Shown here in pieces: positions 9,842 to 18,875 of a stretch of 63,928 nt of DNA (within the stretch, counting starts at the first letter, position 1; each line of letters opens with the position of its first letter). The notes under the pieces were generated by a model. It did no database searches. It worked only from the letters and a program-made list of their open reading frames with translations, and was not told where the DNA came from. A program made the translations under genes and the position numbers. This stretch comes from Chroococcidiopsidaceae cyanobacterium YX2bin18. GTDB taxonomy: Bacteria > Cyanobacteriota > Cyanobacteriia > Cyanobacteriales > Chroococcidiopsidaceae. Location: NCBI GenBank assembly GCA_030446505.1, contig JAUJND010000011.1:1-63928 (forward strand), written 5' to 3'.

Positions 9842-10354
9842 ATGTTCAATACTGAGAAACTTGAACCTGTGCAACAAGCTGTAGAAGCTCTTAAAAAATT
9901 ATCTATTGACGATCAGTTGGCGGCGTTAGCTTCAATTTATGGAGAAGTAGCTGGCTCCGTTCCAGCAGATACTTTAGGAACACCTTCATCACAAGTTTCT
10001 GGGTTAGTATCACAAATTGAACAAAAGCCCCAAGATAGACAAGTGGATGCTCTACGAGATCTACTTACAGCAGGCAAAAATGATCAGGGCGAAGTAGCTC
10101 TAGATCCAAATCCTAGTAAGGCGCTAACTGAAATTGTTACAGGAGGTGGCGAAACTATTTCTACAGGAGAATATAATGCTTTGGACACTCAATCAAAATT
10201 ATTGTTTTGGTATCAAATAGCGCAAAAATTAGGGAGCAGTATTGTTGGTATACCCGGTAACTTTAGTCCTTCTTCGGAAGTAACAGAATTATTAAGCACA
10301 CTTAAGTCACTTGATGATGAGCAGCGAATGAGTTTTATCAAGAAGGTGGTTTGA
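9842..10354 (+). CDS. Third helical carotenoid protein, intact
   Basis: An intact 170-residue member of the OCP N-terminal-domain family with a good RBS (AAGGAG about six bases before ATG). Helices run from VQQAVEALKKLSIDDQLAAL through LLFWYQIAQKLGSS to the final LSTLKSLDDEQRMSFIKK. It carries a longer central insertion (roughly residues 78-105, with NPSKALTEIV and GGGE) than its two neighbours. The FWY triplet is kept, while the OCP Trp41 position is small. The family quenches singlet oxygen or carries carotenoid. No OCP C-terminal-domain gene or FRP gene is adjacent, but crtW lies 4.6 kb downstream. Confidence 0.87.
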   Translation: MFNTEKLEPVQQAVEALKKLSIDDQLAALASIYGEVAGSVPADTLGTPSSQVSGLVSQIEQKPQDRQVDALRDLLTAGKNDQGEVALDPNPSKALTEIVTGGGETISTGEYNALDTQSKLLFWYQIAQKLGSSIVGIPGNFSPSSEVTELLSTLKSLDDEQRMSFIKKVV

Positions 10355-10421
10355 TAATTGCTGATGGATATTTATTAACACCAACGAATTAGATAAGGTT
10401 AGAGTTGGGTTAAGCATAAAA

Positions 10422-10516
10422 GAGCCACGCTAGATAAAGTTAATTGTGCGTTCTTGGTTCATCTAGATTGGGAATGTGGCTCGGTAGTGGAGCGGCGAGG
10501 AATACCTTGTCGCTCT
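10422..10516 (+). other. Two adjacent hairpins in a 365-base spacer
   Basis: First structure: GAGCCAC (10422) pairs with GTGGCTC (10476), with a second paired block CTAGAT / ATCTAG inside. Second structure: GAGCGGCGAGG pairs with CCTTGTCGCTC at 10491-10516. They lie between the last carotenoid gene and the mutase gene. They could be a terminator plus leader, or a small non-coding element. Nothing else is visible in 10355-10719. Confidence 0.5.
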
Positions 10517-10719
10517 TGTAATTATATTAATTTATCCTGAATTTTGCAGAACGTTCCGTAGCGGGTTCGGTAACACTATAGGCGATCACATTGAGTACTT
10601 TAAAAATAATTTTCTATCCACAAGACTTTTATATTACTAGCTTTAGGAAATTTATCTAATCGGGTTATCACGGGGCAAAGATGTTAGAATTCTGCCTTAG
10701 AACTGTAAGGTAAACTCTA

Positions 10720-12150
10720 ATGCCGATAGCCAGTAACGAAATTAAGTTTGGTACAGACGGCTGGCGGGGCATAATTGCTGACAATTTCACATTCGAGCGC
10801 CTAGCCTTAGTTGCGCCAATTGCCGCACGGGTCTTGTCACAAACCTATGGTGAAGGTAGCAATACGGTTATTGTAGGATACGATCGCCGTTTTATGGCGG
10901 AAGCATTTGCCCAGACAGCAGCAGAAGCTGTTAGCGCCGCAGGATTTAATGTGCTGCTTGCAGAAACTTATGCTCCGACTCCGGCTTTTAGTTGGGCAGC
11001 CAAGCAATACAATGCTTTGGGCGCACTGGTAATTACAGCTAGTCACAATCCTGGCAGTTATTCGGGATTAAAAGTCAAAGGAGCTTTTGGTGGCTCGGTT
11101 CCCCCGGAAGTTACTCAGCAAATTGAAGCATTATTGACTGAAGCTCCCTCCCCAACTACCACTGCTGGCAAGTTAGAAATATTTAATCCTTGGCCAAGTT
11201 ACTGTGAAACACTGCGGGCAAAAGTTGATGTTGCTCAAATTCGAGAAGCGATCGCGGCAGGAAAACTAACAGTTTTTGCAGATGTGATGCATGGTGCTGC
11301 GGCTGGTGGGTTGGCACAACTACTGGAAGTGGCAATCTTAGAAATTAACAGCAATCGCGATCCCCTGTTTGGTGGAGGTGCGCCGGAACCATTGCCTCGC
11401 TACCTTTCTTGTCTATTTCGCTCAATGCGGACTTATCGGCGCAAGGCGGAGTCAGGTTTAGTTGTAGGGCTGGTGTTTGATGGCGATGGTGATCGCATTG
11501 CTGCTGTTGATGGGCAGGGTAACTTTCTCAGCCCGCAAGTTTTAATTCCTGTGTTGATTGAACATTTAGCGGCACGGCGGGGATTGACAGGGGAAGTCGT
11601 TAAAACTGTTAGTGGTTCTGATATAATTCCGCGCATTGCTGCCATGTACCAGTTGCCGCTATATGAAACGCCGATTGGTTATAAGTACATTGCTGATCGG
11701 ATGCTGACAACTAGAGTGTTGCTAGGGGGCGAGGAGTCGGGGGGAATTGGCTATGCTGACTACATCCCAGAGCGAGATGCTTTATTGTCTGCTTTATATC
11801 TCCTAGAAGCGATCGCCCAATCTGAGCTTGATTTAAGTGACCTGTATCGCCGCTTGCAGTCACAAACTAACTTCACCTCTGTTTATGACCGGATCGATCT
11901 GCCGCTTGCCAGTATGGACGTGCAATCGCGTCTTGTAGAACAATTAGAAACTCAGCCTTTAAAAGAAATTGCTGGACAGTCTGTAGTCGATTGTCTGACT
12001 ATTGATGGCTATAAATTCCGTTTAGCTGATAATAGCTGGTTGATGATTCGGTTTAGCGGTACTGAACCAGTTTTGCGACTATATTGTGAAGCTGCCACCC
12101 TAAAGCAGGTGCATCAAACCTTGGACTGGGCTAAACGGTGGGCAGAATGA
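10720..12150 (+). CDS. Phosphoglucomutase/phosphomannomutase family protein
   Basis: A 476-residue alpha-D-phosphohexomutase. All four family signatures are present: KFGTDGWRGII at the N-terminus, the phosphoserine loop TASHNPGSYSGLK, the metal loop FDGDGDRIAAVD, the sugar-binding loop GGEESGGIGY, and the phosphate-binding RFSGTEPVLRLY near the C-terminus. It interconverts hexose-1- and hexose-6-phosphates. Sequence alone does not separate glucose, mannose or glucosamine specificity, so I give no symbol. The stop codon overlaps the start of the next gene (ATGA), indicating translational coupling. Confidence 0.92.
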   Translation: MPIASNEIKFGTDGWRGIIADNFTFERLALVAPIAARVLSQTYGEGSNTVIVGYDRRFMAEAFAQTAAEAVSAAGFNVLLAETYAPTPAFSWAAKQYNALGALVITASHNPGSYSGLKVKGAFGGSVPPEVTQQIEALLTEAPSPTTTAGKLEIFNPWPSYCETLRAKVDVAQIREAIAAGKLTVFADVMHGAAAGGLAQLLEVAILEINSNRDPLFGGGAPEPLPRYLSCLFRSMRTYRRKAESGLVVGLVFDGDGDRIAAVDGQGNFLSPQVLIPVLIEHLAARRGLTGEVVKTVSGSDIIPRIAAMYQLPLYETPIGYKYIADRMLTTRVLLGGEESGGIGYADYIPERDALLSALYLLEAIAQSELDLSDLYRRLQSQTNFTSVYDRIDLPLASMDVQSRLVEQLETQPLKEIAGQSVVDCLTIDGYKFRLADNSWLMIRFSGTEPVLRLYCEAATLKQVHQTLDWAKRWAE

Positions 12151-12404
12151 ATGTAATCAAAGATTATCTTGGCAGTTTATTCGACCAAGAATTTTTGCTT
12201 ACAGGATTAAAGACGGCTTTGATTGTCGGGTCTTTATTATTTTTAATTAATCATGGATCGGCATTGTTCCGTGGAGAGATGAATCGTGAGCGCTGGATTT
12301 CTGTATTCCTTAGTTACTTAATGCCTTATCTTGTGAATGTATACGGTCAATATGCTTACCGTCGCAAGTTATCAAAAAGTCAGCACCATCATAACGGGGG
12401 CTAG
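12147..12404 (+). CDS. nrtS: NrtS-family nitrate/nitrite transporter subunit
   Basis: A small membrane protein of 85 residues from the ATG at 12147; a GTG three codons earlier is possible. It has two membrane segments, one around TALIVGSLLFLINHG and one around FLSYLMPYLVNVYG, separated by the polar loop EMNRERWIS. This pattern and the INHG motif match the cyanobacterial NrtS family, described as a low-abundance-type nitrate/nitrite carrier. The start codon overlaps the mutase stop (ATGA), so it is translated from the same message. The family identification rests on my recall. Confidence 0.68.
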   Translation: MNVIKDYLGSLFDQEFLLTGLKTALIVGSLLFLINHGSALFRGEMNRERWISVFLSYLMPYLVNVYGQYAYRRKLSKSQHHHNGG

Positions 12405-12416
12405 GGAAAATGAAAA

Positions 12417-13019
12417 ATGAATTCAAAATCCAATAACCAAAATTCAAAAACACTTGTGGTTGCCACTGGTAATCCGGGTAAACTACAAGAAATGCAAGCT
12501 TACTTGGCAAATTTGGATTGGGAATTAACGCTCAAACCAGATCAACTAGAGATAGAAGAAACAGGCAATACCTTTGCTGCTAATGCTTGCCTTAAGGCAT
12601 CTCAGATAGCACAAGCGACGGAAAACTGGGCGATCGCAGATGATTCTGGTGTAGAAGTTGCTGTTTGAGAGGGGGCTCCCGGTCTGTGCTCCGCTCGTTA
12701 CGGTAAAACTGATCAAGAGCGGATTTCGCGGCTATTGAACGAATTAGGTAATGCAGCAAATCGGACAGCTCAATTTGTCTGTGCCATTGCGATCGCGCGT
12801 CCCGATGGTACTATTGCGCTGCAAGCAGAGGGCGTTTGTGTTGGACAAATTCTTCAATCACCCCAGGGAACTGCTGGATTTGGCTATGACCCAATTTTCT
12901 ATGTCCCAGCCTACCAAATGACCTTTGCAGAAATGCCGCCAGAGTTGAAGCACAAAATTAGCCATCGTGGTCAAGCCTTCCAAAACTTACTCCCCCAACT
13001 TCCGCTAGTTTTAAAGTAA
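12417..13019 (+). pseudogene. rdgB: XTP/dITP diphosphatase (RdgB/HAM1), in-frame TGA
   Basis: House-cleaning non-canonical purine NTP pyrophosphatase. Motifs in order: VVATGNPGKLQEMQ, AIADDSGVEV, GAPG-SARYG, GFGYDPIFY and HKISHRGQAF. The frame is constant but a TGA at 12666-12668 replaces a codon between SGVEV and GAPG, a stretch that normally reads like DALNGAPG. Nearby residues also deviate (LCSARY instead of the usual IYSARY). So this is a short patch of substitutions, not an indel. It is either a sequencing patch or a real nonsense mutation. It starts 13 bases after nrtS in an AT-rich leader made of AATTCAAAA-type repeats. Confidence 0.85.
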
Positions 13020-13074
13020 ACAAGGAAGGCATGGGAGCAGGAGTAGAGGATAATGAATCAAATATTCTATCCTA

Positions 13075-13435
<361 letters not shown>

Positions 13436-13556
13436 CTTCTTCACTCCTTACTTTTTGTTTAATGTATTTATCTGCATTGACATTGCAAGACACCATCATA
13501 GGGATGAAAATAGTGTCTTTCTAATTCACCAATTACCTATCAAATCACCGTTTACT

Positions 13557-13623
13557 GTGAACAAAGTTACTAATCTGTCAATATTCCTCCTCTATTGCAC
13601 TATCTTGGGTACTGTTAGAATAC
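13557..13623 (-). promoter_or_regulatory. NtcA-like sites upstream of glnB
   Basis: On the minus strand the block GTAACTTTGTTCAC (13557-13570) is GTA-N8-CAC, one base off the NtcA consensus GTA-N8-TAC. A TAGGTAAT box follows about 17 bases downstream in the glnB direction, close to the expected spacing for a -10. Farther upstream, GTA-N9-TAC occurs at 13609-13623. NtcA control of glnB is established in cyanobacteria; this assignment is by pattern only. Confidence 0.45.
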
Positions 13624-14092
13624 CGGATAGCGTGCTTAAGAAAGATACACCACTGGCATTGTTCTCAGTAACTTTGGGAGTTTTAAGTACGCTCATTTAC
13701 CTTAAACATCTCCCTCTAAGTGTTAGGTGCGTAGAAGAAAGTTAATCGAGCAAAAGATAAATAGCACCCTTAGTTTAGATATCATTCAACAGTTGCAGTG
13801 TTTTAGTTACAAATAATACATTTTATCTAAGGGAATTAGTTCTTCATTGTTTTATTAACTTAGACACAATACTTTTAAAAGAGTATAAAAGTTTACTCAC
13901 CTACTGAAATGTTATATGAGTAAGGATATCTGCATTCCCTAGCGGCTCAGCAATTTTGTCAGAGGAAACGCCCAATTAAATAGCCAGCGTCAAAAGCTGT
14001 GAGCATAATTAGTAAGATCGCGATCGCTAATTGTTTTTGGGCTTTGAAACCTAATCTTGTTTCTGCCTTGTAAGATTATGCCCAAAAACTGC
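13624..14092. other. Spacer between glnB promoter and thiD
   Basis: No complete gene. On the minus strand, a stretch ending with a stop at 13959 reads [20 protein letters not shown], a possible single membrane helix, but it has no start codon in frame except a late ATG. It may be the tail of a small or frameshifted membrane peptide. Confidence 0.3.
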
Positions 14093-14905
14093 TCAACCAC
14101 GTCCACACAGCGGAAAAAAGTGTCCTACGGGTCCTTGCCCTTTACCAATGGCAAGGGCATACTTCAGGGCAGTGGTAACGTATTCCTTTGCCAGGCGCAC
14201 GAAGCGTTAACTGCTCATGGGAGAGTGCGAGATTTGCTGCGATCGCCGCCGCAAGTGTACAACCTGTACCATGAGTGTTAGTCGTATCTACCGTAGTTGT
14301 AGTTAGAGTTTCCAAATGCTGACCATCAAACCAAATATCTACACCGCGCAAACTCCCTGCCATTCCTCCGCCTTTAACTAATACAGCCTTTGCCCCCAGT
14401 TGGTGAATTCGCTCCGCAGCGGCTTTCATGTCATCAAGAGTATTAATTTCTAAGCCACTTAATAACTGAGCTTCATATCGGTTAGGTGTCACTATAGCTG
14501 CTAAAGGTATCAGCATATCCCGGAGTGTTGCTACTGCCGTATCATCTATCAACTGAGCATTTGCACGCGATACCATTACCGGATCAACTACCAAATTATC
14601 AATCGCTAAAGCTTCTATTGTTCTGCTACAGCCTTAATAATTTCTTTGTTCAGTAACATTCCAGTTTTAACCGCTTGTACACCGATATCCTCAACTACTG
14701 CCTGAATTTGAGCTACAACAGCTGCTGGTGGCAGGGCATCAACCCTTGTGACTTCTAGAGTATTTTGTGCTGTTACACAAGTTAAGGCGCTGGTACCGTG
14801 GACACAGTGAAAAGCAAAGGTGCGTAAATCTGCCTGAATCCCCGCGCCACCCCCACTATCTGATCCGGCAATTGTTAAAGCAACCCGGATGCTTGGTGTT
14901 GTCAT
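14093..14905 (-). pseudogene. thiD: Hydroxymethylpyrimidine/phosphomethylpyrimidine kinase, two frameshifts
   Basis: Thiamine pathway kinase phosphorylating HMP and HMP-P. Start [20 protein letters not shown] at 14905, with the nucleotide-proximal [13 protein letters not shown] and [10 protein letters not shown]. The frame breaks near 14605, where one A missing from AAA turns AEQIEALA into a stop. The next frame then gives NLVVDPVMVS, LVKGGGMAGS and TNTHGTGCTLAAAI (anion hole and catalytic region). A second break near 14205-14215 precedes AKEYVTTALKYALAIGKGQG-PVGHF and the real stop at 14093. All functional motifs survive when the two indels are corrected, so the gene is probably intact in the organism. 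Confidence 0.87.
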
Positions 14906-14939
14906 TTTTCCTCTAATTGCATTCCCGCACAATAATTAT

Positions 14940-14963
14940 AAAGCCTCCAATATTGGAGGCTTT
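14940..14963 (-). terminator. Intrinsic terminator of crtW
   Basis: A perfect 11-base inverted repeat AAAGCCTCCAA-TA-TTGGAGGCTTT lies 28 bases beyond the crtW stop and just before the thiD leader, followed on the minus strand by ATAATTATT. It should insulate thiD from crtW. Confidence 0.75.
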
Positions 14964-14990
14964 AGCCTATAACCAAGACGGCATTTCAAG

Positions 14991-15809
14991 TTAAGAAACT
15001 TCTTTCTGCATTTTGTAGACTTCTGGTAATTGCCACCAAGGAAGATGAGGATACTCATGATGTTCTTCGTGGTATCCGAAATGATAGCAGGTAATAAATG
15101 ACAACAAAACTGGCAGTGCATTAGTCTCGGCGCGGTGAATATTCTTATAACCACCTTCTGGTTCGCGGTGAGGTAGGAAAGTACCAAAATAAAAGAGTTG
15201 TGCTGAACTTAATATTGAAGGAATAATCCAGAATAGTGTTAAATTTTTTTCGGGTGTATGGATTGTGTAACTAATAATTTCAAACAAAGTAATCAAGCAA
15301 ATAAGTCTTATCCAACTCCAGTATCCCACCATAAAATGAAAATACCAGGCAAAAAAGTTTTTGTGCTTGCTGTTATGAAAGTCAGGATCGATATCACTAG
15401 CAGGATTATGGTGATGTTGCCAGTGTTTTTTCAATAATTCTTTGTAAGAAAAAAGCCCATAAAGTAATAATACTATCGAGCCTACCAAATTGTTAATTTT
15501 ATGATTTTGAGGAAATACTGCCCCATGCATAGCGTCATGAGCAGTAATAAATAGCCCTGTATACAGAAACATTTGCCATATCATTGCTGGCAATATCCAT
15601 AAAATAGGGATATTAGAAATATCAAGTGAAAGAAGAAAAGTAAGACTAGTTGCCCAGATGCCAATAACGGCAAAAGCGATTAGAATTCCCACAATATTAT
15701 TGTTACTTCTCACTATTCGTGCGGTTTTTATTGATTGCAAGGATACTTTAGAAGATTGTAGCATATTGTTAAGAAAAGTAAACTTATTATTAAAAGTTGC
15801 TTTTGTCAT
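14991..15809 (-). CDS. crtW: Beta-carotene ketolase CrtW
   Basis: A 272-residue integral-membrane di-iron ketolase that adds 4-keto groups to beta-ionone rings, giving echinenone or canthaxanthin. It shows the membrane fatty-acid-hydroxylase/desaturase fold with histidine boxes HDAMHG, HWQHHHNP and YHFGYHEEHHEYPH, and the CrtW-typical FGTFLPHREPEGGY and PWWQLPEVY. It is intact and slightly longer than average at the N-terminus. Its keto-carotenoid products are the known ligand class of OCP and helical carotenoid proteins, three of which are encoded 4.6-7.3 kb away. Codon use is more AT-rich than that of neighbours. Confidence 0.92.
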   Translation of the reverse strand: MTKATFNNKFTFLNNMLQSSKVSLQSIKTARIVRSNNNIVGILIAFAVIGIWATSLTFLLSLDISNIPILWILPAMIWQMFLYTGLFITAHDAMHGAVFPQNHKINNLVGSIVLLLYGLFSYKELLKKHWQHHHNPASDIDPDFHNSKHKNFFAWYFHFMVGYWSWIRLICLITLFEIISYTIHTPEKNLTLFWIIPSILSSAQLFYFGTFLPHREPEGGYKNIHRAETNALPVLLSFITCYHFGYHEEHHEYPHLPWWQLPEVYKMQKEVS

Positions 15810-16273
15810 CTGTGCTTAGTATTGAGTTATGAGAAGAATGGCAGCTATGTACATTTTTCATAGTAGGTGCTAAGTATTACGCAACTTCTGTCTATGGGTA
15901 CAAAATACTTACAAGTCTCCAGAATGATTACAACTTCTCTGGCTCCTGATCACGACTGCGCCATAACTTTTAATCTTTTATACCTTTTGACATACAAGAC
16001 ATTATTAGCTTAGGCGATCGCATTGCAGGCAGACTAATGAAGCTGTGATAGTGTGTCTAACCCTGACAATGAGATACCTAAAAAAGTTACTTCTTACCAA
16101 GGTTAGAATTTATATTTTATTTACCAACAATATTTTTTTAATAATTAGCTTGAACTGTTTGCTGAGAATTGACATTCAGTTTAGGCTCTAACACTGGATA
16201 TTCTTAAAGTCATATCGCTATTTTTGCCAATGATGGAATAATCAAGGTTACAATTTATACCTGAATAGTGTAA
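15810..16273. other. Spacer upstream of crtW and RHH gene
   Basis: AT-rich, no gene seen. It contains one HIP1-like site near 16015 and presumably the divergent promoters of crtW and the small regulator. I cannot place either promoter with confidence. Confidence 0.4.
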
Positions 16274-16300
16274 AGTATAGGTATAGTGCTGGTTTATACT
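16274..16300 (+). promoter_or_regulatory. Inverted repeat, possible operator of RHH gene
   Basis: AGTATA at 16274 is mirrored by TATACT at 16295, ending one base before the start codon of the small RHH protein, with two GTATAG-like repeats inside. Ribbon-helix-helix regulators commonly bind such repeats and control their own gene. The assignment is inferred. Confidence 0.4.
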
Positions 16301-16301
16301 A

Positions 16302-16433
16302 ATGGCTTCAAAGCAATTAAATTTGAGAGTTCCAGATATTGAACTGGAAATACTGGAACGTTACTGTGAAAAGTATCAGCGGTCGAAGACAGATGTCATT
16401 AGAGAGTTTATTCGCTCATTGCAAGATAAATAG
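16302..16433 (+). CDS. Small ribbon-helix-helix (CopG-like) protein, 43 residues
   Basis: An ORF of 43 codons starting MASKQLNLRVPDIELEILER and ending VIREFIRSLQDK. The pattern is a short beta strand (KQLNLRV), a helix (DIELEILERYCEKY), a turn (QRSKTD) and a second helix, which is the ribbon-helix-helix fold of CopG/Arc-type DNA-binding proteins. Hydrophobic spacing is right and there is no other domain. No toxin gene follows; the next gene is an SDR 158 bases downstream. It could be an orphan antitoxin or a local repressor. Confidence 0.65.
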   Translation: MASKQLNLRVPDIELEILERYCEKYQRSKTDVIREFIRSLQDK

Positions 16434-16591
16434 TTGGTAGTCTCTGTAGGTACACCTTTGCTTAATATTGCATAGTGACAGGATACAGTACTACTTGAAG
16501 CGTCAGCTGATATTTCTGCCAAGGGAGAGAGGTAGAGAACAGGCTGTATAAAGCCTAATCTTAATTAATACAACGTCCTGTTACTTAAAAT

Positions 16592-17404
16592 ATGGCTCCC
16601 ACAGTTTTGATTACGGGTGCTTCTCAAGGCATTGGCAAAGCAACCGCTCTTTTATTTGCTCGTAAAGGCTATGACCTCGTACTTGCGGCTCGTCGGGCTG
16701 AACTATTAACAGATGTAGAGCAAGAAGTGCAAGCCCTTGGTCGTACAGCACTGAGCATCCCCACCGATGTTAGGGATGCTGAGCAAGTGAAAACCCTTAT
16801 AGATAAAGCGTTAGCTCGTTATGGCACTATTGATGTACTAATTAATAATGCAGGCATTTATATATCAGGACCAGCTGAAAAATTTTCACTTGAGGATTGG
16901 CATCAAGCGATAGATACTAATTTGTGGGGGTACATTCACACTATTCAGGCGCTACTGCCTCATTTTCTCGAACAAAAAAGCGGAACCATCGTTAATCTAA
17001 GTTCTATTGGCGGTAAAGTGCCTGTGCCTTACCTAGTTCCTTACTGTACTAGTAAGTTTGCCGTTACTGGCTTAACAGAAGCATTGCACTCAGAATTAAA
17101 ACCAAAAGGCATTCATGTCTGTGGGATTTATCCGAGTGTAATTAAGAGTAGCCTGATGGAACGGGCAATCTTTCGAGGCAAGGATGATCAGGATGCTCAA
17201 GCTCGTCGAGAGCAACTCGATCTAGTAATAAGTACGCCTGTAGTAGATAAGCCTGAAGATGTGGCAAAAGCTATTTGGGACGCAGTAAAAAATCAGCGTT
17301 CTGAAGTATTAGTTGGCTCTGCAAATGTTTCAAAGGCAGCTTATAACTTATTTCCTGGTGCAATGCAGTGGATTTTTAGGCAAGGACTAAAGCTAAAAGG
17401 CTAA
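16592..17404 (+). CDS. SDR family oxidoreductase
   Basis: A 270-residue classical short-chain dehydrogenase. The cofactor motif is TGASQGIGKATA and the following AARRAEL suggests NADP preference. NNAG is at about residue 85. The catalytic Ser is in LSSIGG, and Tyr and Lys in YLVPYCTSKFA, giving YxxxK. The C-terminal 40 residues (VGSANVSKAAYNLFPGAMQW) resemble membrane-associated acyl or sterol-type SDRs. Substrate unknown. Intact and monocistronic as far as can be seen. Confidence 0.9.
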   Translation: MAPTVLITGASQGIGKATALLFARKGYDLVLAARRAELLTDVEQEVQALGRTALSIPTDVRDAEQVKTLIDKALARYGTIDVLINNAGIYISGPAEKFSLEDWHQAIDTNLWGYIHTIQALLPHFLEQKSGTIVNLSSIGGKVPVPYLVPYCTSKFAVTGLTEALHSELKPKGIHVCGIYPSVIKSSLMERAIFRGKDDQDAQARREQLDLVISTPVVDKPEDVAKAIWDAVKNQRSEVLVGSANVSKAAYNLFPGAMQWIFRQGLKLKG

Positions 17405-17696
17405 GGCGATCACGCTAAATTTAGTAGTTTCTGGCTAAATTATAAAATACTGATTGCGACCTAGTAGAACTTCTGAAATCGATGAACAAATTATGCAATG
17501 CGATCGCTTGAGAAACTAAGTTTGTTTATCAAACTTATCCCCTGTCACATATTGGTATCTACCAATCATCCTGTTATTAAAACAGTGAATTTTACGCTTA
17601 GGTTGTCTCAAAACATTAAGGCTAAAAGCTAAAGCTATTGCATTACTTTCTCTATTTCGTCTTTGCTAGTCCTTAGCCTCTAGTTCCTAATCTGCC

Positions 17697-18188
17697 TTAA
17701 CCATTAGTAGTCTGAGTAGCTAACATCTGCTTGAGTTTTTCGAGTTCCGAAGCCCAACGTGGATCGGGTCTAATACCTTCTGAATCAGTTGAAGCTGTAG
17801 TAGCAACGGCACTACCAGAACGACGCGGCTTTTTATTACCACGACGACTGCTGCCCTTTTCTTCATTGCTGCTACTCGTGTTACTGTCAGCATTAACGCT
17901 TGGGCGTTCTTGCTCCTCGTCTTCTTGACCCTTAGCGCGAGGCAAAGCTTTCTCAATTTTTAGAGGTGTATCTTTGAACATATAACCATTGTATTTCTCA
18001 ATGATTTGGTCGGCTTTTTCGTCGTCGTCGTTGACTGTTACAAACCCAAAGCCACGGCACTTACCTGTTTTCCGGTCTTTAATAACTTTGGTAGTCACAG
18101 CATCACCTTCTTCTGCAAAAACCGCTTGCAGGTCTTGACGCTCTACTTCTTCTTTTGGCAGATTGCCAATATATAGACGAATTGACAT
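17697..18188 (-). CDS. Cyanobacterial RNA-binding protein with one RRM
   Basis: A 163-residue protein. The RRM covers residues 1-85: RNP2 is LYIGNLP and RNP1 is KCRGFGFVTV, with both aromatic RNA-stacking positions present. The rest is a low-complexity tail rich in Glu, Ser and Arg/Lys (SSRRGNKKPRRSGS), ending in a short helix (WASELEKLKQML). Cyanobacterial Rbp proteins of this type are often cold-induced and act on mRNA localisation or stability. Most are about 80-110 residues, so the long tail is notable. The RBS GGAGGT precedes ATG by about 7 bases. Confidence 0.9.
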   Translation of the reverse strand: MSIRLYIGNLPKEEVERQDLQAVFAEEGDAVTTKVIKDRKTGKCRGFGFVTVNDDDEKADQIIEKYNGYMFKDTPLKIEKALPRAKGQEDEEQERPSVNADSNTSSSNEEKGSSRRGNKKPRRSGSAVATTASTDSEGIRPDPRWASELEKLKQMLATQTTNG

Positions 18189-18875
18189 GGAAGATACCTC
18201 CAGACTATAGGTTCAATGAATTATTAAGAAACTCGTTCATTTGAGATTAGCTGAAAACAAATCAAATTGACACGCACTACCCTAGACCAATTTCTTACTT
18301 TGAATTGCCAACTTTTACAATTTAGTTCAACACTTGAGCAAAGGTTATTGATATTTTGTGAACAATTTTGCTGAAAAATAGCTTTTAAGTATATATTTTA
18401 CCACTTAGTAACGTTGATACTACCGATGGTACGTCTAAATTGCTGAAACTTTAAAACTATTTCTTACAATATCACAGTCTAGGTTGGAGAAATACTCTAA
18501 CTGGCACATTTCCACCTTTAGTAATATTTATAACTCGGTATCTAACCAAGATATCCGCTTAAGGTAGGGAGATGTAAAGATCCTCTGGGGCAAGAAATAG
18601 AAACTAGCTAGGGTCTGATTGAATTTTTACGTTGAAATGCTTAAAAACTAATATCAAGATATTCAAAGTAATTCTAAGCCCTATATTAGGATCTACAATT
18701 ATTAAACCCAGTTTAATCTTTAAGATCTCATTTTAACTGTTTTGGCCGCAATTTGGAACAATTAATATTTAATTAGAGGTGAATATCTAAATCTCTATTA
18801 CAACACCAGGAAGATTAAAACAAATAAAATTTAAAATTGCATATTTTATTTACGTTTTTATGCCTGAATGCAGTT
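18189..18875. other. AT-rich spacer, leader of the RRM gene
   Basis: Nearly 690 bases without a supportable gene. It is AT-rich and probably carries the promoter and a long leader of the RRM gene on the minus strand. I see no tRNA, repeat array or strong hairpin. Confidence 0.45.

Noticed and set aside
8488-10354. Reading the carotenoid-protein cluster as deliberate split half-domain proteins
   Set aside because: The split of the first copy is explained by one T in a TTT run, and the third copy is intact at full length, so separate half-proteins are unlikely.
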